The notes beneath the pieces are model-generated. The model made no database searches. It was not told where the DNA came from and saw nothing but the letters and a program-made list of their open reading frames with translations. 64,000 nucleotides of DNA from Ruegeria profundi (GTDB lineage: Bacteria; Pseudomonadota; Alphaproteobacteria; Rhodobacterales; Rhodobacteraceae): positions 124,001-188,000 of the forward strand of contig NZ_LQBP01000006.1 in the NCBI RefSeq assembly GCF_001507545.1, written 5' to 3'. This document shows, in pieces, positions 15,898 to 24,825 of this stretch; the first letter of the stretch is position 1; every line of letters begins with the position of its first letter. The translations under genes were made by a program, and so were the position numbers.

Positions 15898-17319
15898 ATG
15901 CCCGACACCCCGTTTCGACCGTTTGAAAGCGTTCTTCCGAAGGACGAAGCGCTTGCGGTTTTGCAATCCGCCACCACCGGGGCCCAGGACGGAGAGCTGT
16001 TTGTCGAACGGCGCAAATCCGAGTCTCTGGTCTTTGATGACGGGCGGCTGAAAACCGCATCGTACGACGCGTCCGAAGGGTTCGGCCTGCGGGCGGTTCA
16101 GGGTGAGGTTGCGGGATATGCCCATTCCACCGATGTATCGATTCCCGCCCTGAAACGCGCGGCCGAAACGGCGCGGCTTGCTGTGGGGGACGGTGGCGGT
16201 ACGCTCGCCGAAGCGCCACGCGCGACCAACACCCGGCTGTATACAGACGAAGACCCAATCGAATCCGCCAGCTTCCCGGTGAAAATCGAGACCCTGCGCG
16301 AGATCGACGCCTTTGCCCGCGATCTCGACCCGCGGGTCGTGCAGGTCAGCGCGACCATCGCAGCCGCCGTGCAAGAGGTCGAGATTCTGCGCCCGGATGG
16401 CGTTATGGTTCGCGATGTGCGACCGATGACCCGCCTGAACATCTCGATCATCGTGGAACAGAACGGTCGCAGGGAAAGCGGTTCGGCTGGCGGGGGTGGG
16501 CGCATCGGCCTTGATGGGCTGATCGACCCGTCTGACTGGCAAGACAAAGCGCGTGAGGCGCTGAGGATCGCTCTGGTCAACCTAGACGCTGTCCCTGCGC
16601 CAGCTGGCGTGATGGAGGTAGCACTTGGCCCCGGCTGGCCTGGCATCCTGCTGCACGAAGCCATCGGCCATGGGCTGGAAGGCGATTTCAACCGCAAGGG
16701 CAGTTCAGCCTTCGCGGGTCTGATGGGGCAACGGATTGCGTCGAAAGGCGTGACCGTCGTGGATGACGGCACCATCGCAGATCGTCGCGGTTCGATCACG
16801 GTGGATGATGAGGGCACCCCCAGTTCGCGGACTGTATTGATCGAGGATGGTATCCTGACCGGCTATATGCAGGATCGCCAGAACGCCCGCCTAATGGGGG
16901 TGGCCCCAACCGGAAACGGGCGACGTCAAAGCTATGCGCACAAACCTATGCCGCGTATGACAAATACGGTCATGCTGGGCGGAAATGCAGATCCGGCATC
17001 GCTGGTCGCGGACATAAAAGATGGTATCTGGGCCGTGGGCTTTGGTGGCGGGCAAGTGGACATCACAAATGGCAAGTTCGTTTTTTCCTGCACCGAGGCG
17101 TATCGCGTCGAAAACGGCAAAATCGGCGCCCCGGTCAAAGGGGCGACCCTGATCGGAGACGGTCCCTCGGCTCTGAACCGCATCCGCGGGCTGGGCAATG
17201 ACATGGCGCTTGATCCGGGCATGGGAACATGCGGCAAGGACGGTCAGTGGGTTCCGGTGGGTGTCGGCCAGCCAACCGTATTGCTGGACGGCCTGACCGT
17301 TGGCGGATCGGCGGCTTAA
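15898..17319 (+). CDS. tldD: Metalloprotease TldD
   Basis: TldD pairs with TldE/PmbA to form a zinc protease that degrades unfolded or modified peptides and matures peptides such as microcin B17. The 473-aa protein shows the metal-binding helix HEAIGHGLEGD near residue 253 and the C-terminal TEAYRVENGKIGAPVKGATLIG signature. ATG 15898 gives a length close to E. coli TldD. The pmbA partner is not in this window. The gene lies divergent from ctaC, with the FNR box just upstream. Confidence 0.95.
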   Translation: MPDTPFRPFESVLPKDEALAVLQSATTGAQDGELFVERRKSESLVFDDGRLKTASYDASEGFGLRAVQGEVAGYAHSTDVSIPALKRAAETARLAVGDGGGTLAEAPRATNTRLYTDEDPIESASFPVKIETLREIDAFARDLDPRVVQVSATIAAAVQEVEILRPDGVMVRDVRPMTRLNISIIVEQNGRRESGSAGGGGRIGLDGLIDPSDWQDKAREALRIALVNLDAVPAPAGVMEVALGPGWPGILLHEAIGHGLEGDFNRKGSSAFAGLMGQRIASKGVTVVDDGTIADRRGSITVDDEGTPSSRTVLIEDGILTGYMQDRQNARLMGVAPTGNGRRQSYAHKPMPRMTNTVMLGGNADPASLVADIKDGIWAVGFGGGQVDITNGKFVFSCTEAYRVENGKIGAPVKGATLIGDGPSALNRIRGLGNDMALDPGMGTCGKDGQWVPVGVGQPTVLLDGLTVGGSAA

Positions 17320-17456
17320 GCAGAATCGGCCCGATACTTAGGTTAACCCCTTACAGCAGTTTGTAGCGGATTATGGCGTCCACCTTGGGAAACACCCAGA
17401 GTGAGCGCCACTTTTTTTCTTTATTTCTTAGCTGCTTAAGTGAAATTAACGATGAA

Positions 17457-17471
17457 GTTCGAGAAAATTTC
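17457..17471. promoter_or_regulatory. LexA-box-like sequence upstream of dprA
   Basis: GTTC-N7-TTTC differs by one base from the alphaproteobacterial SOS consensus GTTC-N7-GTTC. It lies 77 bp upstream of dprA in a 228-bp AT-rich gap. A short GTG/CAC hairpin with an eight-T run near 17411-17425 in the same gap may terminate tldD. A single near-match can occur by chance. Confidence 0.2.
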
Positions 17472-17547
17472 CGAATAATTTGAGAGGATTCACAAGCTGT
17501 TAACCTCCTAAGTCGTAAACCAGTTCTGCAATCAGGCGGAGCAACGG

Positions 17548-18675
17548 ATGACCGAAGAGCAGCTTTCTTCCTATCACCCCACACTCCCACCCACCACGGA
17601 AGAGGATCGGTTTTCCTGGCTTCGTCTGTTGCGCTCGCGCAAGGTAGGTCCGGCGACGTTTCGCCGGCTATTGCGAGAACATGGCTCAGCGCAGAACGCG
17701 CTGGCTGCGCTGCCTGAAATGGCTCGCGCCGCCGGAATTGAAGGGTATGAAATTTGCCCGCCCGGCGTCATTGAGGCGGAACTCAAGGCTGCAAGGGCTG
17801 CAAATGCGCAGCTGTTGTGCCTTGGGTCCGCTGATTTTCCTAATCAACTGAGCGACCTGTCCGACGCCCCCCCTATGCTATGGGCCATCGGTGATGTGTC
17901 TATTCTGCGCAAGCCGTCTATCGCGATGGTTGGGGCGCGAAACTGTTCCTCGTTGGGTGCCCGAATGGCGCGCGGTCTGGCGACCGATCTTGGGAAACAG
18001 GGGTTTGTTGTAGTTTCGGGGTTGGCCCGCGGAATTGACACATCGGCGCATTTGGCCGCGCTGAGTACAGGCACAGTGGCGGTCATGGCTGGCGGTGTTG
18101 ATGTCATTTATCCGGCTGAAAACACCGATCTGGCAAGAGACATCGCGCAATCGGGGCTGCGTTTGTCGGAACAACCAATGGGGATAAATCCGCAGGCCCG
18201 GCACTTTCCACGTCGCAACCGTATCATCTCGGGTCTGGCTCAGGCGGTTGTGGTGGTCGAGGCTGCGGCAAAATCCGGCAGCCTTATCACCGCCCGCGAC
18301 GCCTTGGACCAAGGCCGTGAGGTCTTGGCCGTGCCCGGGCACCCCTTCGACGCCCGCGCAGCAGGGTGTAACCTATTGATACGCGATGGGGCAACACTGG
18401 TGCGATCCGCTGACGACGTGATCGAGGCGTTGCCGCAGCAGCCAGCAGACCTGTTAGACGCTGTCGAACCTGCAAAACCGTCTCAACCTGCTTTGTCAGG
18501 CGCTGCGTTACATAGGGAAATTCTATCCCGACTGGGTCCGTCACCCATTGCCGAAGATCAACTGATCCGCGATATCGCGGCCACGGCGGGTGAGGTTGGC
18601 CCGGCTCTGGTCGATCTTGAACTGGACGGGCAAATCCAGCGCCAGCCCGGCGGCTTGTTGTCCCTCACAGCCTGA
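17548..18675 (+). CDS. dprA: DNA-processing protein DprA
   Basis: DprA binds incoming single-stranded DNA and loads RecA during natural transformation; in related bacteria it also serves uptake of gene transfer agent DNA. The 375-aa protein has an N-terminal helical domain (residues 15-80), a Rossmann domain (about 85-290) with MVGARNCSSLGARMARGLA, GLARGIDTSAHLAAL and FPRRNRIISGLA, and a C-terminal winged-helix DML1 domain (about 310-375). It stands alone upstream of topA. ATG 17548 gives full family length. Confidence 0.95.
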   Translation: MTEEQLSSYHPTLPPTTEEDRFSWLRLLRSRKVGPATFRRLLREHGSAQNALAALPEMARAAGIEGYEICPPGVIEAELKAARAANAQLLCLGSADFPNQLSDLSDAPPMLWAIGDVSILRKPSIAMVGARNCSSLGARMARGLATDLGKQGFVVVSGLARGIDTSAHLAALSTGTVAVMAGGVDVIYPAENTDLARDIAQSGLRLSEQPMGINPQARHFPRRNRIISGLAQAVVVVEAAAKSGSLITARDALDQGREVLAVPGHPFDARAAGCNLLIRDGATLVRSADDVIEALPQQPADLLDAVEPAKPSQPALSGAALHREILSRLGPSPIAEDQLIRDIAATAGEVGPALVDLELDGQIQRQPGGLLSLTA

Positions 18676-18759
18676 CAGGACCTACTGCTAGTTGCGGCAC
18701 AAACCGCTACGTCTACACCGCTGAATTCACCTCGAATTCTGCGCGTTCAAAGGAACGCA

Positions 18760-18788
18760 TTGACAATCCGCACTTGCCCCACACATTT
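18760..18788 (+). promoter_or_regulatory. Candidate sigma-70 promoter for topA
   Basis: A perfect TTGACA (-35) at 18760-18765 is followed after 17 bp by ACATTT, a poor -10. It lies about 50-78 bp upstream of the topA start. A GCGTTC-AAAG-GAACGC hairpin (18743-18758) sits just upstream and may end dprA transcription. Confidence 0.4.
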
Positions 18789-18837
18789 TGCACCATCACA
18801 GAAGGCGCCCATTGAATTAAGCGAGGTTTCCCCTTAA

Positions 18838-21459
18838 ATGCCTGTAGTTGTTGTAGAATCCCCGGCTAAAGCTAAAACAATCAACAAATATCTTGGCCCC
18901 GACTACACGGTTTTGGCATCGTATGGCCATGTGCGCGACCTGCCGCCTAAGGACGGATCCGTCGACCCTGAGCATGAATTCTCGATGAAATGGGAGGTTG
19001 GAAATGACAGCCGTAAGCATGTCAAAGCCATCGCAGACGCCCTGAAGGAAGACAATGCGCTGATCCTCGCCACCGACCCCGATCGTGAGGGCGAGGCCAT
19101 CAGTTGGCACCTGCAGGAAGCACTGACAAAACGGCGCTCAATCAAGAAAGATACCCCTGTTAGTCGGGTGACGTTCAACGCAATCACAAAAGACGCAGTA
19201 ACCGAGGCTATGCAAAACCCGCGTCAGGTCGACATGCCCTTGGTTGAGGCTTATCTGGCCCGCCGGGCGTTGGATTATCTTGTGGGGTTCAACCTGTCTC
19301 CGGTCTTGTGGCGCAAGCTACCGGGCGCAAAGTCAGCCGGGCGCGTGCAATCTGTGTGTCTGCGTTTGATTGTTGAGCGCGAGATGGAGATTGAGGCGTT
19401 CAAACCGGTTGAATACTGGTCGGTCCGCGCGTTGTTTGAAACACCACGCGGGCAGACCTACGAAGCTCGGCTTGTTACCTATGCTGGCAAAAAGCTGGAC
19501 AAACACGACCTTAAAGATGCCACCCAGGCTGAGTTGGCAGTGCAGGCCATCACCAGCCGAGCGCTCAGTGTTACCTCGGTCGAGGCCAAACCCGCCGCGC
19601 GTAACCCCAGCGCGCCTTTCATGACTTCGACCCTGCAGCAAGAGGCCAGCCGCAAGTTCGGCATGGGCGCGCGACACGCAATGCAGGTGGCGCAACGCCT
19701 CTACGAGGCTGGTTACATCACCTATATGCGAACCGATGGCATCGACATGGCGCCTGAGGCCGTGGCTTCGGCCCGGGATGCAATCAAAGACCGCTATGGT
19801 CCGGAATATGTGCCCGACAGCCCGCGCATGTATAAGAATAAGGCCAAGAACGCGCAGGAAGCCCACGAATGTATCCGGCCTACGGATATGTCGCGCGATG
19901 CAAAGGCGCTGAAGGTTACAGATGAAGATCAGCGTAAACTGTATGACCTGATCTGGAAGCGTACCATCGCCTGCCAGATGGCCGCCGCGCGGCTTGAGAG
20001 GACCACGGTTGAAATCGGCAGCGATGACGGTCAGGTTGGCCTGCGCGCGACGGGTCAGGTGGTCTTGTTCGACGGTTTCATGCGTGTCTATGAAGAGGGT
20101 CGCGACGACGTTGTCGATGATGACGAAAAGCGCCTTCCGCAGATCATGCAAGGTGATCCGGCACCTTTCGCCAAAGCCTCATTGCGGGATCAATTCACCA
20201 AAGCGACCGCAGACGACAAATCTGCCGTTCTGTCCGAAAACGAGGCCGTTTTGGCCCTGCAACACCACACGCAACCACCGCCACGCTATACCGAGGCGAC
20301 CCTGGTCAAACGAATGGAGGAGCTGGGGATCGGGCGTCCCTCGACCTATGCGTCAATCGTAACCACGATCCAGGACCGGGAGTATGTGCGCAAGGACAAG
20401 AACCGCCTGATTCCAGAAGAAAAAGGACGGATCGTCACTATCTTCCTGCTCAATTTCTTCCGGCAATATGTTGGATATGAATTTACCGCCAACCTTGAAG
20501 AACAGTTGGACGATGTCAGCGCCGGAGACCGCGACTACAAAGACCTGCTGGGCAAATTCTGGCGCGACTTCTCGGCCGCGATTGGCGAGACGTCCGAGCT
20601 GCGCATTTCAGAAGTTCTCAGCAAGCTGGACGAGGCATTGGCCCCACAGCTTTATCCCCCACGCGAGGATGGGTCTGACCCGCGTATATGCCCAAAATGC
20701 GGTGTCGGTCAGCTGCACCTGAAAACCTCACGAACCGGTGGTTTCGTGGGTTGTGGCAACTATCCGGAATGTACCTACACACGTCCTATTGCCGGGGAAG
20801 GCGCCGAGGGGGACGAGCGTCTGCTGGGCGAAGACGCAGGTGATGAGATCTGGCTGAAGTCAGGCCGCTTTGGCCCTTATGTGCAGCGTGGCGAGCCCAC
20901 GCCAGAAAACAAGAAGCCCCCGCGCGCGTCCCTGCCGCGCGGGTGGAACAAGGATGACATGGATCTGGACAAAGCGCTGACGTTGCTGTCCCTGCCCCGC
21001 CAGATCGGTGAGCATCCCGATGGGGGCATGATCACTTCGAACTTTGGACGGTTCGGCCCGTATCTGATGCATCAACTGCCCGATGAGGCCAAGCCGGTCT
21101 ATGCCAACCTCAAGGACCCCAACGATGTGTTCGAGATTGGCATGAACCGCGCCGTTGAGTTGCTGGCCGAAAAACGAGCCAACCCGGGGCGGCGTGGACA
21201 GGCCGCCAAACCCTTGAAAGATCTGGGCGAACACCCAGATGGCGGCGCTATGCAGGTTTTTGAGGGGCGATATGGACCCTACGTGAAATGGGAAAAGGTT
21301 AATGCGACGATCCCCAAGGATATCAAGCCCGAGGACGTAACGCAGGAAATGGCCATCGAATTGGTGAATGAACGGGCCGCGAATAAGGGAACCAAGAAAA
21401 AGGCTGCGCCCAAGAAAAAAGCCACCACCAAGAAAACAACCAAGAAGGCTGCCACTTAA
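18838..21459 (+). CDS. topA: DNA topoisomerase I
   Basis: This type IA topoisomerase relaxes negative supercoils. The 873-aa protein has an N-terminal Toprim domain (VVVESPAKAKTI, then TDPDREGEAISWH), the catalytic tyrosine in YITYMRTDG (about Tyr296), and one C-terminal zinc-ribbon CPKCG-CGNYPEC (about 620-650). Repeated topoisomerase C-terminal modules with GRFGPYV/GRYGPYV follow. It ends in a lysine- and alanine-rich basic tail (about 850-873), as in other alphaproteobacterial TopA. It is complete and separate from dprA, with its own candidate promoter. Confidence 0.98.
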   Translation: MPVVVVESPAKAKTINKYLGPDYTVLASYGHVRDLPPKDGSVDPEHEFSMKWEVGNDSRKHVKAIADALKEDNALILATDPDREGEAISWHLQEALTKRRSIKKDTPVSRVTFNAITKDAVTEAMQNPRQVDMPLVEAYLARRALDYLVGFNLSPVLWRKLPGAKSAGRVQSVCLRLIVEREMEIEAFKPVEYWSVRALFETPRGQTYEARLVTYAGKKLDKHDLKDATQAELAVQAITSRALSVTSVEAKPAARNPSAPFMTSTLQQEASRKFGMGARHAMQVAQRLYEAGYITYMRTDGIDMAPEAVASARDAIKDRYGPEYVPDSPRMYKNKAKNAQEAHECIRPTDMSRDAKALKVTDEDQRKLYDLIWKRTIACQMAAARLERTTVEIGSDDGQVGLRATGQVVLFDGFMRVYEEGRDDVVDDDEKRLPQIMQGDPAPFAKASLRDQFTKATADDKSAVLSENEAVLALQHHTQPPPRYTEATLVKRMEELGIGRPSTYASIVTTIQDREYVRKDKNRLIPEEKGRIVTIFLLNFFRQYVGYEFTANLEEQLDDVSAGDRDYKDLLGKFWRDFSAAIGETSELRISEVLSKLDEALAPQLYPPREDGSDPRICPKCGVGQLHLKTSRTGGFVGCGNYPECTYTRPIAGEGAEGDERLLGEDAGDEIWLKSGRFGPYVQRGEPTPENKKPPRASLPRGWNKDDMDLDKALTLLSLPRQIGEHPDGGMITSNFGRFGPYLMHQLPDEAKPVYANLKDPNDVFEIGMNRAVELLAEKRANPGRRGQAAKPLKDLGEHPDGGAMQVFEGRYGPYVKWEKVNATIPKDIKPEDVTQEMAIELVNERAANKGTKKKAAPKKKATTKKTTKKAAT

Positions 21460-21559
21460 GGGCCTTTAGGTAGAAATACCACCACCGACCTGGATTCGTT
21501 GACTTCCCCGAGACGTGGCGGCACAACCTGCCCATCACCACGTCATTGGGGGAGTTTCC

Positions 21560-22264
21560 ATGAAGAAAATCTATGCCAATGCCGCCGAAGCACTTGATGG
21601 GGTGCTGACGGATGGCATGCTGATTGCCGCAGGCGGGTTCGGCCTGTGCGGCATACCCGAACTGCTGTTAGAGGCGATCAAGGACTCAGGCGCTCAGGAT
21701 CTGACATTTGCGTCGAACAATGCGGGGGTCGATGACTTCGGCATCGGCATTCTATTGCAGACAAAGCAGGTCAAGAAAATGATCAGCTCATATGTCGGCG
21801 AGAACGCGGAATTCATGCGTCAGTACCTGTCCGGTGAGCTAGAGTTGGAGTTCAACCCTCAGGGAACCCTGGCCGAACGCATGCGTGCCGGCGGTGCGGG
21901 CATCCCCGGCTTCTATACAAAGACGGGTGTAGGCACCGTGATCGCCGAAGGGAAAGAGCACAAGGATTTCAACGGCGAAACCTATATCATGGAAGAAGGC
22001 ATTTTTGCCGATCTGGCCATTGTCAAAGCGTGGAAAGCCGACGACACCGGCAACCTGATCTTCCGTAAAACCGCGCGCAACTTCAATGTTCCGGCTGCAA
22101 CCTGCGGCAAGATCTGCATCGCCGAGGTAGAGGAGATCGTACCGCGCGGCTCGCTGGACCCCGACGCCATCCACCTGCCCGGCATCTACGTGCACCGCAT
22201 CATTCAGGGTGATCACGAAAAGCGCATCGAACAGCGCACCACCCGCAAGAAGGAGGACGCATAA
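21560..22264 (+). CDS. scoA: 3-oxoacid CoA-transferase subunit A
   Basis: Subunit A of a succinyl-CoA:3-ketoacid (or related) CoA-transferase. It moves CoA between succinate and acetoacetate or another acyl group, so the cell can use ketone bodies or PHB breakdown products. The 234-aa protein has the family glycine-rich start DGMLIAAGGFGLCGIPELL and the later GTLAERMRAGGAGIPGFYT. ATG 21560 follows GGGGGAG at 5-nt spacing. The stop overlaps the subunit B start (TAATG). Whether the substrate is acetoacetate or 3-oxoadipate cannot be fixed from sequence; no catechol genes are near. Confidence 0.9.
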   Translation: MKKIYANAAEALDGVLTDGMLIAAGGFGLCGIPELLLEAIKDSGAQDLTFASNNAGVDDFGIGILLQTKQVKKMISSYVGENAEFMRQYLSGELELEFNPQGTLAERMRAGGAGIPGFYTKTGVGTVIAEGKEHKDFNGETYIMEEGIFADLAIVKAWKADDTGNLIFRKTARNFNVPAATCGKICIAEVEEIVPRGSLDPDAIHLPGIYVHRIIQGDHEKRIEQRTTRKKEDA

Positions 22265-22890
22265 TGCCTTGGGACCGAAATCAGATGGCCGCGCGCGCGG
22301 CGCAAGAGCTGGAAGACGGTATGTATGTGAACCTCGGCATCGGTATCCCGACGCTGGTGGCAAACTATGTAGGTGATAAGGACATCACCTTGCAATCCGA
22401 GAACGGCATGCTGGGCATGGGCCCCTTTCCGTTCGAGGGTGAGGAAGACCCGGACCTGATCAATGCGGGCAAGCAAACGATCACCGAACTGGCCCGCACG
22501 GCCTATTTCGACAGCGCGACCTCATTTGCCATGATCCGCGGCGGCAAGATCGCAGCCGCGATTCTGGGTGCCATGGAAGTGGATGAGAAAGGTGATCTTG
22601 CCAACTGGATGATCCCCGGAAAGCTGGTCAAAGGCATGGGCGGCGCGATGGACCTTGTGGCTGGTGTCGGCCGCGTGATCGTCGTTATGGATCACACGAA
22701 TAAGCACGGCGACTCGAAGGTGCTGAAAGAATGCACGCTGCCGCTGACCGGTAAAGGTGTTGTGGATCGCATCATCACCAACCTGGGCGTACTGGACGTG
22801 GTCGAGGGCGGCCTCAAGATCGTTGAACTGGCCGATGGCGTCAGTGAGGACGAGATGCGCGCGGCGACCGAAGCCACAATCGTCAACTGA
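22264..22890 (+). CDS. scoB: 3-oxoacid CoA-transferase subunit B
   Basis: The 208-aa subunit B carries the catalytic glutamate in LQSENGMLGMG (Glu46), which forms the enzyme-CoA thioester. It also has GKLVKGMGGAMDLV. It is coupled to subunit A by a one-base stop/start overlap and followed by an intrinsic terminator, so the two form a closed two-gene operon. Length is normal for the family. Confidence 0.92.
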   Translation: MPWDRNQMAARAAQELEDGMYVNLGIGIPTLVANYVGDKDITLQSENGMLGMGPFPFEGEEDPDLINAGKQTITELARTAYFDSATSFAMIRGGKIAAAILGAMEVDEKGDLANWMIPGKLVKGMGGAMDLVAGVGRVIVVMDHTNKHGDSKVLKECTLPLTGKGVVDRIITNLGVLDVVEGGLKIVELADGVSEDEMRAATEATIVN

Positions 22891-22908
22891 CCATACCAAT
22901 TGAAGAAG

Positions 22909-22934
22909 GCCCGCTGTTTTTTAGCGGGTCTTTT
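22909..22934 (+). terminator. Intrinsic terminator of the CoA-transferase operon
   Basis: CCCGCT and AGCGGG pair around a GTTTTTT loop and are followed by TCTTTT, 19 bp after the subunit B stop. The minus-strand transglycosylase gene ends at the same place. Confidence 0.75.
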
Positions 22935-23800
22935 CAGTTTGTGGTCTGGAAAACGCAGCCGTCCGAGATCAGCTCGGGCGGGGTTGAACACAAGGCTTTG
23001 GCGATCTGAAAAGCTGCCAGCACTTTGGGCACATAGTCTCTTGTCTCGGCATAAGGCGGCACACCGCTATGCTTGCGCACTGCGCCCTCCCCGGCATTGT
23101 ATCCCGCCAGAACGAGGATCGGGTCATTTCCGAACTCGCCCATCAGCCAGTTGAGGTATTTCACCCCGCCCGAGATATTCTGCGCGGGCTGGAAACTGTC
23201 GCGCACGCCAAAACGTTTGGCCGTCGCGGGCATCAACTGCATCAAGCCTTGCGCGCCTGCTTGGCTCACCGCGTCCGCCCGCCCCGCCGATTCCACCGCG
23301 ATTACGGCCAGAACCAGGGCAGGCGAGACGTTCGTCCCCACGGTCGAGCGTAGAATCTCGACCCCCTGCTGTTGCGCGATGTTCTGAAGGGTCTGTAGCC
23401 GCGGTGAGGCCACGTTTGTTGCCGCCAGGGCATTTATGGCTTCATTCAACCTCCAAGCGCCTGCCTCGGCCAATGCGGGTGAGATTTTGTCCCAAAAGGC
23501 TTTGTAAGACCCAACCGGTTTGGCCCCTGTTCCTGCGTCTGGCGCAGATGGGGGTACGACCTTGGTGCGCGCGATAATTTCGGGAATGACGATCTCTGTT
23601 CCCGTGCTGGGCGCGAAGGGGGCTGCGGCGTGTTCCTCGGGTGAAATCTGGATGGTGATCCTAGGCGTTGTTCCTGGCTTGGGCGCCTTTACTCTTTTAT
23701 AAACGCCTCTGGGCTCAATCTCGTTTGCGACGACAGGCAGAGGTCCTGTCATCGTAAACGCCAAAATGCCGGCGCAGCTTATCGCGTCCCGGAGTTTCAT
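22934..23800 (-). CDS. Periplasmic lytic transglycosylase (SLT domain)
   Basis: The protein (288 aa from ATG 23800) has a signal peptide (MKLRDAISCAGILAFTM and onward to VVANE), a proline-rich linker, and a C-terminal SLT domain. The domain holds the catalytic glutamate in VIAVESAGR, GAQGLMQLMPATAKRFGV, and AGYNAGEGAV. Such enzymes cleave peptidoglycan with formation of 1,6-anhydro-muramyl ends. Standing just before the Tad pilus genes, it could open the wall for pilus assembly. That is inference from position, since it is on the opposite strand. Confidence 0.9.
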   Translation of the reverse strand: MKLRDAISCAGILAFTMTGPLPVVANEIEPRGVYKRVKAPKPGTTPRITIQISPEEHAAAPFAPSTGTEIVIPEIIARTKVVPPSAPDAGTGAKPVGSYKAFWDKISPALAEAGAWRLNEAINALAATNVASPRLQTLQNIAQQQGVEILRSTVGTNVSPALVLAVIAVESAGRADAVSQAGAQGLMQLMPATAKRFGVRDSFQPAQNISGGVKYLNWLMGEFGNDPILVLAGYNAGEGAVRKHSGVPPYAETRDYVPKVLAAFQIAKALCSTPPELISDGCVFQTTN

Positions 23801-24151
23801 TTGCCTGCCTCGTGCTTTTCTTTTTTGCCATTTCAAGCGCGAATCCCGTTGTAAAGCCAGAGAAACACGCCGAAATGGGGCAATTTCGCCTCATTTGGAG
23901 CAATTTTGCATCGGCAACAGAGGATGACCCCAACACTTTCGAATTTTTATTTGTTTATTTTCAGCCGGTTAGAAAAACTCCTACCAAAAAGTTAAGCCTG
24001 AAAGGAAAAAAACGGTGTTTGGCCCAATTCCTGCCATGCCTGACAGGCAAACATAATGCCATACCGAGTGGGTCGGGAGCGGACTGAGAGAGAAAGCTCT
24101 GTAAAGACGCCGAGGTTTATTAGACTTTTGATCCTTTAGGAGGGACGTAAC
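23801..24151. other. 351-bp AT-rich gap, likely promoter region of the pilus locus
   Basis: No coding frame is convincing here. Seen in it are a sigma-54-like element (24020-24036), a perfect TGCCTG-A-CAGGCA dyad (24037-24049), and a strong ribosome site AGGAGGG (24138-24144) seven bases before the pilin ATG. The long leader and strong ribosome site fit high pilin output. Confidence 0.6.
24020..24036 (+). promoter_or_regulatory. Sigma-54-like promoter element upstream of the first pilin
   Basis: TGGCCC-N5-CTGCCA matches the TGGCAC-N5-TTGCA consensus in most fixed positions, with correct GG-to-GC spacing. It is 115 bp upstream of the pilin start. A perfect 13-bp dyad directly follows. It could be chance. 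Confidence 0.25.
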
Positions 24152-24355
24152 ATGATCAAGTTCATCAAGAACTTCCGCAAAGACGAAGACGGCGCCGTAA
24201 CAGTTGACTGGGTCGTTCTGACCGCAGCTATCGTTGGTCTGGCCGCAGTTGCTTACAACGCAATCGGTACCGGCACGGGTACACTGTCGACCAATGTTGG
24301 CACCGAAATCTCGGGCACCACAGTCCAAGACATCGACACCAATTTCGCTGACTAA
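24152..24355 (+). CDS. Flp-like type IVb pilin (major)
   Basis: The 67-aa protein has a short charged leader (MIKFIKNFRKDEDG), then AVTVDWVVLTAAIVGLAAVAYNAIG, the hydrophobic N-terminal helix of a type IVb prepilin. Cleavage by the prepilin peptidase after the glycine would leave Ala1 with Asp at position 5 and Trp at 6, instead of the usual Glu5-Tyr6 of Flp. It is the first gene of the Tad locus, has a strong ribosome site (AGGAGGG), and is followed by a terminator. It is therefore likely made far above the level of the assembly genes. Confidence 0.88.
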   Translation: MIKFIKNFRKDEDGAVTVDWVVLTAAIVGLAAVAYNAIGTGTGTLSTNVGTEISGTTVQDIDTNFAD

Positions 24356-24394
24356 GCATCGGCTAATCTAGTCGTTGAAGCGAATCTATATGGT

Positions 24395-24431
24395 GGGGTC
24401 ATGCTTGTTCAGGCTTGGCCCCCTTTTTTTT
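24395..24431 (+). terminator. Intrinsic terminator after the first pilin
   Basis: GGGGTCA and TGGCCCC form a 7-bp stem (one G-T pair) followed by an eight-base T run. It separates the first pilin from the second pilin. Confidence 0.75.
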
Positions 24432-24455
24432 AGGCTGAGTAAATTTGGTGCTCCT

Positions 24456-24671
24456 ATGTTGAAAAGAGTTAAACTTTTTCTGGAACATGAATCTGGAGCT
24501 GTCACGGTTGATTGGGTTGTGCTGACCGCCGCAATCGTTGGATTCGGTTTTTTCATTGGTCTTTACATTGCAGAGCCTGTGAAGAGTTTGGATGCCAAGA
24601 ACGGCGCGGCCGTTTCCTCGGTTGTAGTTTACGACATCAACACTGACTTTTCCGGCACCACCGATCCTTGA
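24456..24671 (+). CDS. Second Flp-like type IVb pilin
   Basis: From ATG 24456 the 71-aa protein reads MLKRVKLFLEHESG then AVTVDWVVLTAAIVGFGFFIG. The core helix is nearly identical to that of the first pilin, but the C-terminal part differs (AEPVKSLDAKNGAAVSS and so on). Both share the unusual Asp5-Trp6 pair and end in a similar VYDINTDF / VQDIDTNF tail. The frame can be extended to 24375, but a terminator lies inside that extension. No clear ribosome site is seen, so it is probably a minor pilin. Confidence 0.8.
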   Translation: MLKRVKLFLEHESGAVTVDWVVLTAAIVGFGFFIGLYIAEPVKSLDAKNGAAVSSVVVYDINTDFSGTTDP

Positions 24672-24825
24672 TTGGGGATCGTTGCTGAATCGTTGCAGCG
24701 TTACAATCACGAAATTAATCAAGATTGTCCCCCTTTTCGACACAATTTACGATTACGAAGACCTAAGCTTCATCGTAGTGTTGCGATGAACTGACTGGAA
24801 TAGAGAGTAATACGAGGGGACGTAA

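Noticed and set aside
23801-24151. Mobile element or attachment site before the pilus locus
   Set aside because: AT-rich composition only; no integrase, direct repeats or tRNA were found near.
24375-24455. N-terminal extension of the second pilin
   Set aside because: The extension runs through a strong terminator and would place unrelated residues before a standard prepilin leader.
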